A DNA stretch of 64,000 bases from the NCBI GenBank assembly GCA_964410105.1, contig CAYPFY010000007.1:62001-126000 (forward strand), written 5' to 3'. Numbering within the stretch: the first letter of the stretch is position 1; each line of letters starts with the position of its first letter. A program made the position numbers and the translations under genes. The notes beneath the pieces were generated by a model. It did not search any database. It was not told the origin of the DNA and saw only the letters and a program-made list of their open reading frames with translations. Shown here piece after piece: positions 41,268 through 50,886 of this stretch. The stretch comes from CAYPFY01 sp964410105 (GTDB lineage Bacteria; Bacteroidota; Ignavibacteria; UBA10030; SZUA-254).

Positions 41268-42265
41268 CCGGGCGCCTCCGGGACCCCCCAGACCCTCAGT
41301 CTGCTCACCCCCCCGTCGGGGTAGATATTCAGGCGAACGTGGCTGGCGAGCTTCGGCTTCTTCACGGTGACCACATGACGACGATGGGGATAAGATTTCT
41401 GCTGGGGCACGAGCACTTTCCATGCGACGTCATAGCACGTGAGGGCGTCAACCGCGCCGCCGGGGAGACGGCAGGAGTCGAGCGAAAAACCGGCGGGGGC
41501 GTTCCCCTTAAAGTGATTCGTATCAACTTCAATCCTTACAATCCGTCCGGCGCATCCCAGCTGCACAATCGCCCAGTCATTTCCTGGCCCGCGACGTCGT
41601 TTAGTTTCCCACCCCTCTCCCATCGATCGTGCGCGGCCGGGCATGATAAGGTTCTCCTTCGAGCCGAAGAACATATCGCTCGCCGCAACCACGAGACCGC
41701 CGGATTCGACTGCGGCGAGATCGATCAGTGATCGTTGCCGCAGAGTAGTCCAGTCGGGTAGAACAATGCCGAAAGCCCTGAACCGGGCGACGCCGCCGTC
41801 CGGAAAAATATTCAGGCGCAGGTGTGTCCACCGATCCCCGGTTGCGACGGAGAAAAAATTCTGGCAATCGGGCCTCAGGGGAGATTTTTGAAGAATCTCC
41901 GTCCATTGCGACGTGCGAAGCGATCCGCCCGGTGCGGTGCAGGCCTCAATGGACGCATAGGCGGGATAATTCCCGACGAAATGACTCGTATCGATATCGA
42001 CGCCGACGAGCGACCCTGGCAGACCAAGTTTGATGACACACCAGTCATAACCGGGTGACCTCTTACGGCGAGATTCCCAGCCGTCCATCCATTTTCCCCT
42101 GTCGGTATACTTGTCGGGAAGGAACATGGCCGGGCCCTCCTTCAACAGATTCTGTCCAGGAGCGAAAAACTCATCGCTGGTGGCCAATACCCTGCCTCCG
42201 AGACGATTTGAGGCAAGGTCGACAAAACCCGAGAAAGCGGCGGCCGATTGCGAGAATGCAATCAC
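41264..42265 (-). CDS. alc: Allantoicase
   Basis: Hydrolyses allantoate to ureidoglycolate and urea. The two tandem jelly-roll repeats are plain: each has a DWCVIKLG/DWAIVQLG strand, an SHFVGNYP or NHFKGNAP loop, and HLRLNIFPDGGVARFRAFG or HVRLNIYPDGGVSRLRVWG at the end. Length 333 is normal. The GTG start follows the allantoinase stop with no gap. Confidence 0.95.
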   Translation of the reverse strand: MIAFSQSAAAFSGFVDLASNRLGGRVLATSDEFFAPGQNLLKEGPAMFLPDKYTDRGKWMDGWESRRKRSPGYDWCVIKLGLPGSLVGVDIDTSHFVGNYPAYASIEACTAPGGSLRTSQWTEILQKSPLRPDCQNFFSVATGDRWTHLRLNIFPDGGVARFRAFGIVLPDWTTLRQRSLIDLAAVESGGLVVAASDMFFGSKENLIMPGRARSMGEGWETKRRRGPGNDWAIVQLGCAGRIVRIEVDTNHFKGNAPAGFSLDSCRLPGGAVDALTCYDVAWKVLVPQQKSYPHRRHVVTVKKPKLASHVRLNIYPDGGVSRLRVWGVPEAPG

Positions 42266-43642
42266 TCAGGCGACCTTCTCTGATGCGGAGCGTGTAAGAA
42301 CCCTGCCCCGTGGCTCCCCGACATGGGCACCGTCGTCGAAAACCTTGTGTCCGCGCACGTACGTGTGAAAAACCTTTCCCGTCAGAGACATGCCGTCATA
42401 GGGCGTAACTTTGTGGCGGTGGTGGATCTCCGTGGAATCGACGAAGACTTCCCCCTCGGGATCCCAGGCCACCAGATCGGCGTCATAGCCGGGACTGATG
42501 ACACCTTTTCGGCCTGAAAGACCCGCCAGTTCGGCCGGATTGCGGCACATCCATTTCGCGACATCGGGGATCGAGAATCCCCGTTTCATTGCCTGAGTCC
42601 AGATGACGGGCAATCCAAACTGGAGTGATGAGATACCCCCCCAGGCACTCTGAAAGTCGCCCGCTTTCAAATCTGGAGGACAGGGAGAGTGATCGGACAC
42701 GACGCAATCAATCACGCCCGTTCTGAGTGCCTCCCACAAGCGTTCCCGATTTTCCCTATCCCGGATTGGGGGAGCGCACTTAAACCTCGTATCGCCGTCG
42801 TCGATCTCCTCCGAAGCAAAACAAAGGTAATGAGGGCAGGACTCAGCAGTCACAGCGATGCCGTCTCGGCGAGCCTTCTGGAGGGCAGGAATCACGTCTG
42901 AGGAAGATACGTGAACAATATGTACTTTGCAAAAAAACTCTTTCGAGAGGCGGATCATAAGATCGACCGCGTCGGATTCCCAAGACGGGGGCCGGGAGAG
43001 GAGATACTCCTGATAGGACGTAGGGCGTGAGATTCCTGGGGAACCCTTCTTTGAAATCAACTCGCAGTGGACGAGGAGCGGGACTCCGGCCCGGGCGATC
43101 GCGGGCATCGCCCGGCGCAGGTCCTCTTCTGAAACGTTCGGAAACTCATCAAGGCCAGAGTGACAAAGAAATGCCTTGAAACCCAGGACGCCGGCCTCGG
43201 CGAGTGGCGTGAGGCTATCCCGGCTTTCAGGAACCAACCCGCCATAGAAGCCGCAATCGACCCATAACTTACCGGCAGCACGTGCGAGTTTCGCCCCCAG
43301 CGCCTCGGAAGAGGTCGTCACGGGCAAACAATTGAGCGGCATATCGACGACAGTCGTCACCCCGCCAGCAGCGGCAGCCTTCGTCGCGGTCTCGAAACCC
43401 TCCCAATCGGTATGTCCCGGCTCATTGATATGCACATGGGAGTCAACCAGACCGGGCATCAGGACCAAGTCCCCTGCGTCATCGACCGGGACACCTGGCG
43501 GCTCGGAGTCGGCCACGCCGTCGATAACCCCGTCCCGAATCAGTATGACGCCGTGGCGGATCCCGTCCGGCGTCACGACCCTGCTACTCCGGACCGCACG
43601 GAGCGAAGAATTGCCGGAGGCTGGATTTTTTCTTGAGGACAT
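42266..43642 (-). CDS. allB: Allantoinase
   Basis: Zinc amidohydrolase opening the hydantoin ring of allantoin. VDSHVHINEPGHTDWEGF (metal His pair), GFKAFLCHSG (carbamylated Lys), LVHCE, VHIVHVSS, and DHSPCPPDLK (catalytic Asp) are all present. GGISSLQFGLPV is the allantoinase-specific stretch. Length 458. It lies 73 bases downstream of the xanthine dehydrogenase gene with no promoter-like boxes between, so it is likely co-transcribed. Confidence 0.95.
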   Translation of the reverse strand: MSSRKNPASGNSSLRAVRSSRVVTPDGIRHGVILIRDGVIDGVADSEPPGVPVDDAGDLVLMPGLVDSHVHINEPGHTDWEGFETATKAAAAGGVTTVVDMPLNCLPVTTSSEALGAKLARAAGKLWVDCGFYGGLVPESRDSLTPLAEAGVLGFKAFLCHSGLDEFPNVSEEDLRRAMPAIARAGVPLLVHCELISKKGSPGISRPTSYQEYLLSRPPSWESDAVDLMIRLSKEFFCKVHIVHVSSSDVIPALQKARRDGIAVTAESCPHYLCFASEEIDDGDTRFKCAPPIRDRENRERLWEALRTGVIDCVVSDHSPCPPDLKAGDFQSAWGGISSLQFGLPVIWTQAMKRGFSIPDVAKWMCRNPAELAGLSGRKGVISPGYDADLVAWDPEGEVFVDSTEIHHRHKVTPYDGMSLTGKVFHTYVRGHKVFDDGAHVGEPRGRVLTRSASEKVA

Positions 43643-43715
43643 ACGGGCAAGCAGGAGCGCTCAGAGAACATTCATGAGAAACACGTACAGAATCAGCAGA
43701 GTTCGTGCAGAGACT

Positions 43716-46049
43716 TCATTTCCCCGCCGTAATCTTAGTGGAGGGAACGCCTCGTTGTCTCAGATCTTCGATCGAAAGTAGAATCACCTCGTTTGTGGCG
43801 GGAAGAGAAAACTCCGGCTCAAACTCATGGTTGGCGACAGCGGCCACGGCGTCCTTGATAGCGAGCCATGCTGATAGCGCAAGCATAAGAGGGGGTTCCG
43901 CGACGGCCTTGCTCTGGTGGATCGTGTGGGGATTCGGGACATGGGGAAGAAGATTGACCCTGAAATCCTTCGGAATATCCTGAACCGACGGAATCTTGTA
44001 CGTATCGGGAGAGTGAGTCATCAGATTCCCCGCGCCGTCCCACTTCACTTCCTCTGTCGTACACCAACCGACCCCTTGGACATAACCCCCCTCGATCTGT
44101 CCGAGATCGATCCCTGAATTAAGGGAGTTCCCGACATCGTGCAGGATATCGGTCCTGAGCAGGGTATGAGAACCCGTCAGAACATCGATCAAAACCTCCG
44201 TCACAGCCATACCGAACGCATAATAAAAGAAAGGCTTGCCGACACCTTTCGATTTATCCCATCCGATCCCGGGGGTCCGGTAGAAGCCCGCCGCGCTCAG
44301 ACTCACCTGGCGGGCATGCAGAAGGGTCATCGCCTCGGCGAAGGGCAATACTCGTTCCGGATGGTCGGAATCCACGATGAGATCATCCATCAAGCGTACC
44401 GCCTCGGGGCGTGTCGGAGGAGAAGAGAATCTCTCAGTAAAAATCTCGGCGGCCCCGTGGCAAATCCTCGTTTTCAGGATATCGGTTGCGTTCTTAACCG
44501 CCATCCCGTTGAGATCGGTGCCTGCCGACGCGGCGGTTGCGGAGGTATTGGGAACCTTCGACGTATTCGTCGCGTTCACCTTTACCCGATCCGGGCTCAC
44601 ACCCAGCTCAAAGGCTGCGATCTGACAGATCTTCGTATGGAGCCCCTGGCCCATTTCCGTCCCGCCATGATTCACCAAAACGGTGCCGTCCTTATAAATC
44701 ATGACGAGCGCCCCCGCCTGGTTAAGAAAAGTCGTCGTGAACGAAATGCCGAACTTAACCGGAGTAATGGCGAGCCCTTTTTTTTGAAACTCATGAGAGG
44801 CATTGAACCCGTTGACGGCATTCCTTCGTTCCCAGTAGTCGGAGGATGACATCAGCTCGTCGAAGATCAGCGGGATGCGGTTGTTCTCGACCTTTTCTCC
44901 ATAGTGAGTTACCCCATCGGCACCGTAAAAGTTTCGTGCGCGGATCTCTGCAGGATCCTTCTTCAAAAAGCGGGCTATTCGGTCGATGACCGTCTCGATG
45001 ACCGCCATCCCCTGTGGTCCTCCGAACCCGCGAAACGCCGTATTGGAGGGAAGGTTGGTGCGGTAGACTTTCCCTACGACCCGGAGGTGCGGGATTTGAT
45101 ATGCATTATCGACATGGAGCATCGCCCGCTCCATAATAGCGAACGAGAGATCGGTAGCACATCCGCCGTCGCTGTGCAGCTCGATCGACACTGATTGCAG
45201 AGCCCCTTTATCGTCGAACCCTGCCTCGTAGCGCGAGAAAAAGCGGTGGCGTTTTCCCGTTATCCGCATATCGTCGTCGCGGAACAGTCGAACTTTGACG
45301 GGGCGATTCGTTGCGCGGCACAACAGCGAGGCCCAGCATGCCGTATGATTCGCCTGGGTCTCCTTCCCTCCAAACGCTCCCCCCATCCTCCTGACTTCGA
45401 CGACGACCTCATGCTTCCCGATGCCCAAAAGTTCGGCGACCAGAGCCTGGGCTTCAGACGGGTGCTGGGTGGAACTGAAGACATTGATTTCATTCCCCTC
45501 GCCGGGGATGCAGAGGCAGACCTGGGATTCGAGATACCAATGCTCCTGCGCCCCGGTCCTGAGCTCACCGCGAATGACATGCGCCGACGCGGCGAGCGCC
45601 TCATCCACATGCCCTGTATCAATCTTCCGAGCGGGACCGAGCAGAGCATTTTGTCGGATAGCCTCATCCAGCGTAACGATGGCCTCAAGCGGTTCATACA
45701 CGACTTTAATCAACCGTTCGGCCTCGTCGCACGCCTCAACCGTTTCGGCGGCGATCAGAAAAACCGCCTGTCCGACGCAGACAGCCTCCTTGTCCGCCAG
45801 GCATGGTTCATCCTTCACAACGGGCCCCATTTGATTCTTGCCGGGTATATCACGTGCGGACAGGACGGCGTGGACGCCCGGTACGGCACGTGCTTCGCTC
45901 AGGTCAAACGAGCGGACAGTGGCATGTGCGTGGGGGCTGTAGACAACGCGGCCGACAAGAAGCTGATCATTGACGGCGATGTCGTCCACATAGACCGCCG
46001 CGCCGGAAACATGTTTCGCCGCCGATTCGTGGGGGGGGGGTGAGGTCAT
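43716..46049 (-). CDS. xdhB: Xanthine dehydrogenase, molybdopterin-binding subunit
   Basis: Oxidises hypoxanthine and xanthine to urate. Molybdopterin contacts and channel motifs: GGAFGGKE, NTAFRGFGGPQG, GTEMGQGLHTKI, and the base-catalyst Glu in QSKAVAEPPLML. Length 777, the usual size for the bacterial large subunit. The fourth to sixth codons are a run of ten C, a slippage-prone tract. It follows the FeS/FAD subunit by 13 bases. Needs sulfurated Mo cofactor, which XdhC downstream would supply. Confidence 0.96.
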   Translation of the reverse strand: MTSPPPHESAAKHVSGAAVYVDDIAVNDQLLVGRVVYSPHAHATVRSFDLSEARAVPGVHAVLSARDIPGKNQMGPVVKDEPCLADKEAVCVGQAVFLIAAETVEACDEAERLIKVVYEPLEAIVTLDEAIRQNALLGPARKIDTGHVDEALAASAHVIRGELRTGAQEHWYLESQVCLCIPGEGNEINVFSSTQHPSEAQALVAELLGIGKHEVVVEVRRMGGAFGGKETQANHTACWASLLCRATNRPVKVRLFRDDDMRITGKRHRFFSRYEAGFDDKGALQSVSIELHSDGGCATDLSFAIMERAMLHVDNAYQIPHLRVVGKVYRTNLPSNTAFRGFGGPQGMAVIETVIDRIARFLKKDPAEIRARNFYGADGVTHYGEKVENNRIPLIFDELMSSSDYWERRNAVNGFNASHEFQKKGLAITPVKFGISFTTTFLNQAGALVMIYKDGTVLVNHGGTEMGQGLHTKICQIAAFELGVSPDRVKVNATNTSKVPNTSATAASAGTDLNGMAVKNATDILKTRICHGAAEIFTERFSSPPTRPEAVRLMDDLIVDSDHPERVLPFAEAMTLLHARQVSLSAAGFYRTPGIGWDKSKGVGKPFFYYAFGMAVTEVLIDVLTGSHTLLRTDILHDVGNSLNSGIDLGQIEGGYVQGVGWCTTEEVKWDGAGNLMTHSPDTYKIPSVQDIPKDFRVNLLPHVPNPHTIHQSKAVAEPPLMLALSAWLAIKDAVAAVANHEFEPEFSLPATNEVILLSIEDLRQRGVPSTKITAGK
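46031..46040. repeat. Ten-base G/C homopolymer at the start of xdhB
   Basis: Ten G on the plus strand (ten C in the coding strand) encoding part of MTSPPPHES. A one-base change would shift the whole gene out of frame. Confidence 0.9.
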
Positions 46050-46062
46050 GGATTTGTCGTCG

Positions 46063-47481
46063 TCAAAGAGCGGTTTCCGTCCAGAATTTCAGCAGAAGAT
46101 TCCTCGCACCGACCGTCCGCATCCGGGAGCCGGCCCGGGCATCGGAGATCGGGCGAAACTCGTTCTCGATAAGGGGAAGAGCCTCATCGATCGTTTCGCG
46201 ATTCCATTCCTTTCCCCGAACAGAATCTTCAGCCGTGCGGGCGCGTTTGACCGTCTCGGCCATACCGCCATAGGCCAGCACGATCTCCCTCACATTGCGG
46301 CCGGCATCTAGGTGAAGCCTGAATCCCCCGCTTACTGTCGAAATATCGAGATCTTTCCGTTTGGATATCTTGTAGGATTTAACGACAACCCCGGCGGGAG
46401 GGATAGGAAGCAGGATTCTTGTCACCAGCTCATCCGGACGAAGAAGAGTCTTCCGGTATCCGAGTATAAACTCATCCATTGAAACGTCCCTCCGGCCGTT
46501 GACGGACTCGAGAACTACTCGGGCATTGTAGGCGATGAGAAGAGGAAGGGTGTCACCAATCGGGGAAGCGGTGGAGAGATTTCCGCCGAGGGTTGCGAGG
46601 TTCCGGATCTGTTGCGAGCCAAATACCGCTAGCATATTCCTGAGGGCAGGGAAATGCCTCTCAAGCAGCGGCATGGCGACGCTGAGCGTTGTCCCTGCCC
46701 CAATCGTGAGGGCGTCGGAGGATTCGGCCACCTCCTTCAGTTCAGGAACATCGGAGATGTCGATGATATCCCTCAAGACTTCATGCTTTTTCGTGACTCT
46801 CAACGCGACATCCGTCGCACCGGAAATAATGAGTGCATCGTGGTACTGATGTTTCAAGGAGACTGCTTCGGGAAGACTGGCGGGTTTGCGGTAGTGTTGC
46901 TGGGCCGTCCGGATATCGATCGACTCACGAGGAATCGACCCCAGAAGCCTTATCGTCTCGGAGTCCTTGAACTGATCCTCCCCATGGTGGACGCACGATT
47001 GGGCCGCGGACTCGACGATTGGACGGTACCCTGTACACCGGCACAGATTCCCGGTGAGCGCATCGTCGATCTCGCCCCGGGACGGATGGTCGGTATTCTT
47101 ATAGAGGGCAAAGAGAGACATGATGAATCCAGGCGTACAATAGCCGCACTGGCTGCCGTTGGTTTCCACCATCGCCTGTTGGACGGGATGGAGCCGGCCA
47201 TTCGTCGCGAGATCTTCAACAGTGATAACCTGCTTCCCGTGGAGCATCGGGAGAAAAACAAGGCAGGAGTCTACGGCCTTATAGTGGATCTTTCCGCGAC
47301 TGAGTTCGCCGATCACCACCGTGCACGCTCCGCAATCCCCTTCCGCGCACCCCTCCTTCGTCCCTTTGCGGTCCGGCAGCGAGCGGAGGTAGTTGAGCAC
47401 CGTCGTCGTAGGCCCCGAATGGTCGTGGAAGTCGATTGACCGAACCTCGCCATTGATCACGAATGAAACGGCCGATCTCAT
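46063..47481 (-). CDS. xdhA: Xanthine dehydrogenase, FeS/FAD subunit
   Basis: Carries the electron-transfer centres. Plant-type [2Fe-2S] site in EGCAEGDCGACTV, the second [2Fe-2S] domain with CGYCTPGF and NLCRCTGYRPI, then the FAD domain (LIISGATDVALRV, LGGNLSTASPIGDTLPLL). Length 472. The start at MRSAVSFVINGEV overlaps the stop of the upstream deaminase (ATGA). FeS and FAD parts fused in one chain is the common XdhA form. Confidence 0.95.
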   Translation of the reverse strand: MRSAVSFVINGEVRSIDFHDHSGPTTTVLNYLRSLPDRKGTKEGCAEGDCGACTVVIGELSRGKIHYKAVDSCLVFLPMLHGKQVITVEDLATNGRLHPVQQAMVETNGSQCGYCTPGFIMSLFALYKNTDHPSRGEIDDALTGNLCRCTGYRPIVESAAQSCVHHGEDQFKDSETIRLLGSIPRESIDIRTAQQHYRKPASLPEAVSLKHQYHDALIISGATDVALRVTKKHEVLRDIIDISDVPELKEVAESSDALTIGAGTTLSVAMPLLERHFPALRNMLAVFGSQQIRNLATLGGNLSTASPIGDTLPLLIAYNARVVLESVNGRRDVSMDEFILGYRKTLLRPDELVTRILLPIPPAGVVVKSYKISKRKDLDISTVSGGFRLHLDAGRNVREIVLAYGGMAETVKRARTAEDSVRGKEWNRETIDEALPLIENEFRPISDARAGSRMRTVGARNLLLKFWTETAL

Positions 47482-48803
47482 AGGCGGTCCATGAGGGCGA
47501 AGAATTCCTTTCTGGCGTCGCTTACCACGTCGGCTTCGTCGAGCGTCGTCATCTCTTTCTCGCGATAGACCCATTTTCCATCAATCATCACCGAGTCCAC
47601 GTTCTCGGGAGAGGAGGAGAACACGATAGAAGAAAAGAGAGTCTCGGGCGATTCAACGGCGTTCCAACTACGGCGAAGGTCGAGCAGGACGATGTCGGCC
47701 TTCTTCCCGGGTTCAATGCTTCCGACATCCTGTTCAATGTGGAGGGCGCGGGCGCCGCCGAGGGTTGCCATCTCAAAAACTTTTCGAGCGGGCATGGCGG
47801 TTGGCCCGTAGGCAGGCTTTTGGAGCAGAGAGGCGAGCCGCATTTCCTGAAACATGTTCAGATTATTGTTGCACGGGGCCCCATCGGCTCCCAGCGCGAC
47901 GGTGATACCATTGGAAAGGAGGCGGGGGATGTCGGCGACACCTGATCCAAGTTTAAGATTCGAGGAGGGGCAGTGCGTTACGCTCGATCCCGAAGTGCGG
48001 AGCATCCCGATCTCATTCTCCTTCAGATGAATACAATGTGCGAGGCAACTCCGCTCGGAGAGAACATCGATGGAGTCGAGGAATTCAATATTATCCATAT
48101 GGCAGCGCTCGTAGACCGCTTTCACCTCATCCCGGTTCTCGGAGGCATGGGTATGGAAGATCATACCGTCGAAATCCTCGAGGAGAGCGAAGGCATCCTT
48201 CAGGAGGCGCTCGCTGCAGGAGAGCACAAAGCGTGGGGCAACGGCATATTTCAGTCGGCCGTCGAAAGAGTCATGCCATTTTTCCGCGAGAGCCCTGGTT
48301 GACTTCAGCGACTCGTCGGTCGATTCCTTCAGCTTCGGAACGAGGTCGTTCATATCCATCATGGCCTTGCCCGCGAAAGCCCTCAGCCCCGACTCCCCGA
48401 GAGCGTGGATGATTGCCTCCTCATGATGAACGCTCCCCATATCGAGAATCGTTGTCGTACCGGACCGTATCAGCTCCGCGATTCCGAGAGATGCGGACGC
48501 ACTCATAGAACACTCATTGTGTGCCGCTTCGAAGGGAAAAATACAATCCCGGAGCCAGTCGAGCAGCGGCAGATCATCGGCCATGCCGCGGAAGAGAGTT
48601 TGGCAGAGATGGACGTGAGTTTGGACGAAGCCGGGAATCAGGACGAAGTTTCGGGCATCCACCACGGTCCCTGTGAATCCCGGGGAGACCCCGTGATTCA
48701 CGGAAATGATCCGGGTGCCGTCAACCATCACGGTCGCGTCGACAAGGACATCCCCGTTTCCATTGCCAGTTATGACGGTTCCTGCGCGGATAGCGATCGA
48801 CAT
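47478..48803 (-). CDS. Amidohydrolase deaminase, guanine/8-oxoguanine or deoxyadenosine deaminase-like
   Basis: A cytosolic zinc or iron deaminase of the ATZ/TRZ group. PGFVQTHVHLCQTLFRGMADD, the HTHASE motif, the THCPSSNLKLGSG segment and GADGAPCNNNLN holding the Asp are all present. Length 441. Substrates in this group include guanine, 8-oxoguanine and 5'-deoxyadenosine; heading a run into xanthine dehydrogenase makes guanine to xanthine the simplest reading. No good promoter is seen, though TATATT occurs 70 bases upstream without a clear -35. Confidence 0.82.
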   Translation of the reverse strand: MSIAIRAGTVITGNGNGDVLVDATVMVDGTRIISVNHGVSPGFTGTVVDARNFVLIPGFVQTHVHLCQTLFRGMADDLPLLDWLRDCIFPFEAAHNECSMSASASLGIAELIRSGTTTILDMGSVHHEEAIIHALGESGLRAFAGKAMMDMNDLVPKLKESTDESLKSTRALAEKWHDSFDGRLKYAVAPRFVLSCSERLLKDAFALLEDFDGMIFHTHASENRDEVKAVYERCHMDNIEFLDSIDVLSERSCLAHCIHLKENEIGMLRTSGSSVTHCPSSNLKLGSGVADIPRLLSNGITVALGADGAPCNNNLNMFQEMRLASLLQKPAYGPTAMPARKVFEMATLGGARALHIEQDVGSIEPGKKADIVLLDLRRSWNAVESPETLFSSIVFSSSPENVDSVMIDGKWVYREKEMTTLDEADVVSDARKEFFALMDRL

Positions 48804-48936
48804 GTGCCGAAAGGGTTTTACGGTTCGGGAGCGAAGAGAGGCTTGCGCGCCAGATGAAATATACGACTAGTTACGCAAAAAAGAAATGGCGATCTGAAGG
48901 GTGAGCTCAACCCCCGGCGCAGGAGGCCGGGGCGGA

Positions 48937-50286
48937 TCAGTGTTGGGCAAGAACCCGGTGTCTTTTCAGCTTTCCCTCGATCACAGCGAAGAGAAGTTCG
49001 GGGTCCACAGGCTTTACGAGATAATCATCGATGCCCAGCTGCATACCGGATCGGATGATGACGCCATCCTCGAACGAGCTCATGAAGACGAAAGGAATGT
49101 CTCTGAGGTGGGAATACTCCTGGATGGTTCGGAACAGATTGAAACCATCGAGTTCCTCCAAATCGAATTTAATATCGCTGAGAATAAAGTCAACCGTTGC
49201 TGATTCCAGCTTTTCGAGCGCGGACCCGACATCCGCTGCGGTCAGAACCTGATATCCGGAGTCCTGCAGGAGATGCTCCAGCGTCTCGAGAAGCAGAAGA
49301 TCATCGTCGACCACCAGAAGCCGTCCTTTCCCGGCACGGCGCTGAAGACTTGCGAGAATGCTCGGCTCGAGGCGGGAAGATTCTTCCGGCGTAATGCCGA
49401 AAAGACGTTTCAGTTTTCCAAGCGTCTCCTCGATAGGATCCCCGGACTCACCGGATATAATCCTCTTTTCGATGTTTCGCATATAGAGCTGGAACCTCAC
49501 CTCGGAATCGACGGCGTAATGTTCATCAGGGGTTAATCCCAGCAATTCCCTGAGCTCGAGGCAGGAGGTTTTCTCAGCCGGAACCCCGTCCTGATACCAT
49601 CCCTCAAGTCTCTGGCGATACAAGGCGAGCCGTTCTTCCTTCGTCTCGGGAACCCGGGCCCCAAGCAGTTCCATCTTTCGGTCCTGCTCTGCCGACAGCG
49701 ATTCCAGACGTTTGAGGTACTCTGCCTCAAATTCCCGGCGGATTTCACCACGTGCTTCCTCGACCAAGCGCTGCAGATTATCATTAAAGCGCATACGGAG
49801 CTCATCCTCGAACTCCGATAGAGATACGGTCGGGCTCGTAGCAGGCTGCTGGTCGTCCGATACCCCGGCGTCTCTTCGCGAGGGGGATTGTCCGTCGGTG
49901 AGAGACTCGACGGAGAGATCTGGGACGGGGGGGGTGGCGATTTGCCCATGATCAGAAGACACCAGGGAAACAGGCGATTCCGGTACCGGTTCCTGTGAAG
50001 AAGTCTCCGCCGGTGTTGAGGGCACGGAATGCGGCGAGTTCTTGCGGGGGGCAGGTGCGCTTTTTAGGCTCTTCTTCTCCTCAAAGAGAGCCAAACGTTC
50101 CTCGAAAGCCGCAATAAAGGAATTCGCTGGGTTGATTTTCTTTGCCTCCGCAATCAGGGACTTCGCCTCTTCGAACTGCCCATCAATGATGAGTTTATCG
50201 GCCTGGCGCAGAAACTGCCGAAAACGCTGATGTGGATTATCGTCGGTGCTCACGGAAGTTTCTTTGACCGCCTGGTTTATGATCAT
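48937..50286 (-). CDS. Response-regulator receiver protein with helical N-terminal region
   Basis: The N-terminal 50 residues form a TPR-like helical pair (FRQFLRQADKLIIDGQFEEAKSLIAEAKKINP). A Pro/Ser-rich linker follows (about 80-150), then a coiled-coil (about 155-230) and two short helical repeats that both contain a LGLTPDE/FGITPEE motif. The C-terminal receiver domain has LLVVDDDLLL (acid cluster), the phospho-acceptor Asp in FILSDIKFDLEE, and the Lys in DYLVKPVD. There is no DNA-binding output domain. The ATG at 50286 is chosen over an upstream TTG. It is monocistronic. No histidine kinase is nearby. Confidence 0.82.
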   Translation of the reverse strand: MIINQAVKETSVSTDDNPHQRFRQFLRQADKLIIDGQFEEAKSLIAEAKKINPANSFIAAFEERLALFEEKKSLKSAPAPRKNSPHSVPSTPAETSSQEPVPESPVSLVSSDHGQIATPPVPDLSVESLTDGQSPSRRDAGVSDDQQPATSPTVSLSEFEDELRMRFNDNLQRLVEEARGEIRREFEAEYLKRLESLSAEQDRKMELLGARVPETKEERLALYRQRLEGWYQDGVPAEKTSCLELRELLGLTPDEHYAVDSEVRFQLYMRNIEKRIISGESGDPIEETLGKLKRLFGITPEESSRLEPSILASLQRRAGKGRLLVVDDDLLLLETLEHLLQDSGYQVLTAADVGSALEKLESATVDFILSDIKFDLEELDGFNLFRTIQEYSHLRDIPFVFMSSFEDGVIIRSGMQLGIDDYLVKPVDPELLFAVIEGKLKRHRVLAQH

Positions 50287-50886
50287 GAACGATTTACCCG
50301 ATTGTAAAATCCTCAACCATTATAAGTAAAACAGAAAACCGGGGATATGACGCCGTTCACATCCCTTGGAAGGCGTCAAGCTCTGGTCGCAAATCGGAGC
50401 CCTGGTAAGTGCTGGGGAGCACACTGCGGGGTGTAATTCGGGCTGGTGATCTCAATATTAGGGGTGGAATGCGGATGGCCAAAGGGGAGATAAACTGTCG
50501 TGCAGGATACATCCTCCCAGAGGATTTGCATGACTGAGGACACGAGAGTCAGAGTTTTCTCTATTTGGAGACGGGCATCGGGGCATTAAATCTAGATCGG
50601 CGGGCGTGGAAATGCCAGAAATCTGCAAAACAGAAATATGGGGGGATTTATACAGGAGACGGATGATTGGAAAATGGACCAAAGCGCGTATGATTCTCGA
50701 GCCAACCACTCCGGACTGGCGGATCGTCCTGCCGCGTTTTGGGCACTGGGAGGATTTCCCGTGGACCTCACAGTCAGACAGCAATTCCCGGCAGGGTTGT
50801 TGAGGATTGCACGAGGGACAGAAGAAACGACTGAAAAAACCGGAAGGGACAGAAGTCCGTATAGCAGAAAGGGGGATGTGTGGTAG
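50287..50886. other. Gene-poor stretch of about 600 bases
   Basis: I find no convincing reading frame: frames at 50458-50913 (overlapping the tRNA) and 50606-50803 show no protein-like pattern. A TATAAT lies just before the response-regulator start, with no matching -35 box. A weak hairpin near 50850 may end the tRNA transcript. Nothing else is recognised. Confidence 0.5.
50834..50859 (-). terminator. Weak terminator after tRNA-Asn
   Basis: Minus strand: short stem CGGA / TCCG (or GGAC / GTCC) followed by G and six T, about 30 bases past the tRNA end. Confidence 0.35.

Noticed and set aside
48860..48890. Promoter for the purine run at TATATT
   Set aside because: The hexamer 17 bases upstream is TTTCTT, too far from the consensus seen elsewhere.
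48912..48932. GC-rich hairpin after the response-regulator gene as a terminator
   Set aside because: Stem CCCCGGC / GCCGGGG is real but has no T-run on the minus strand; factor-independent termination is not supported.
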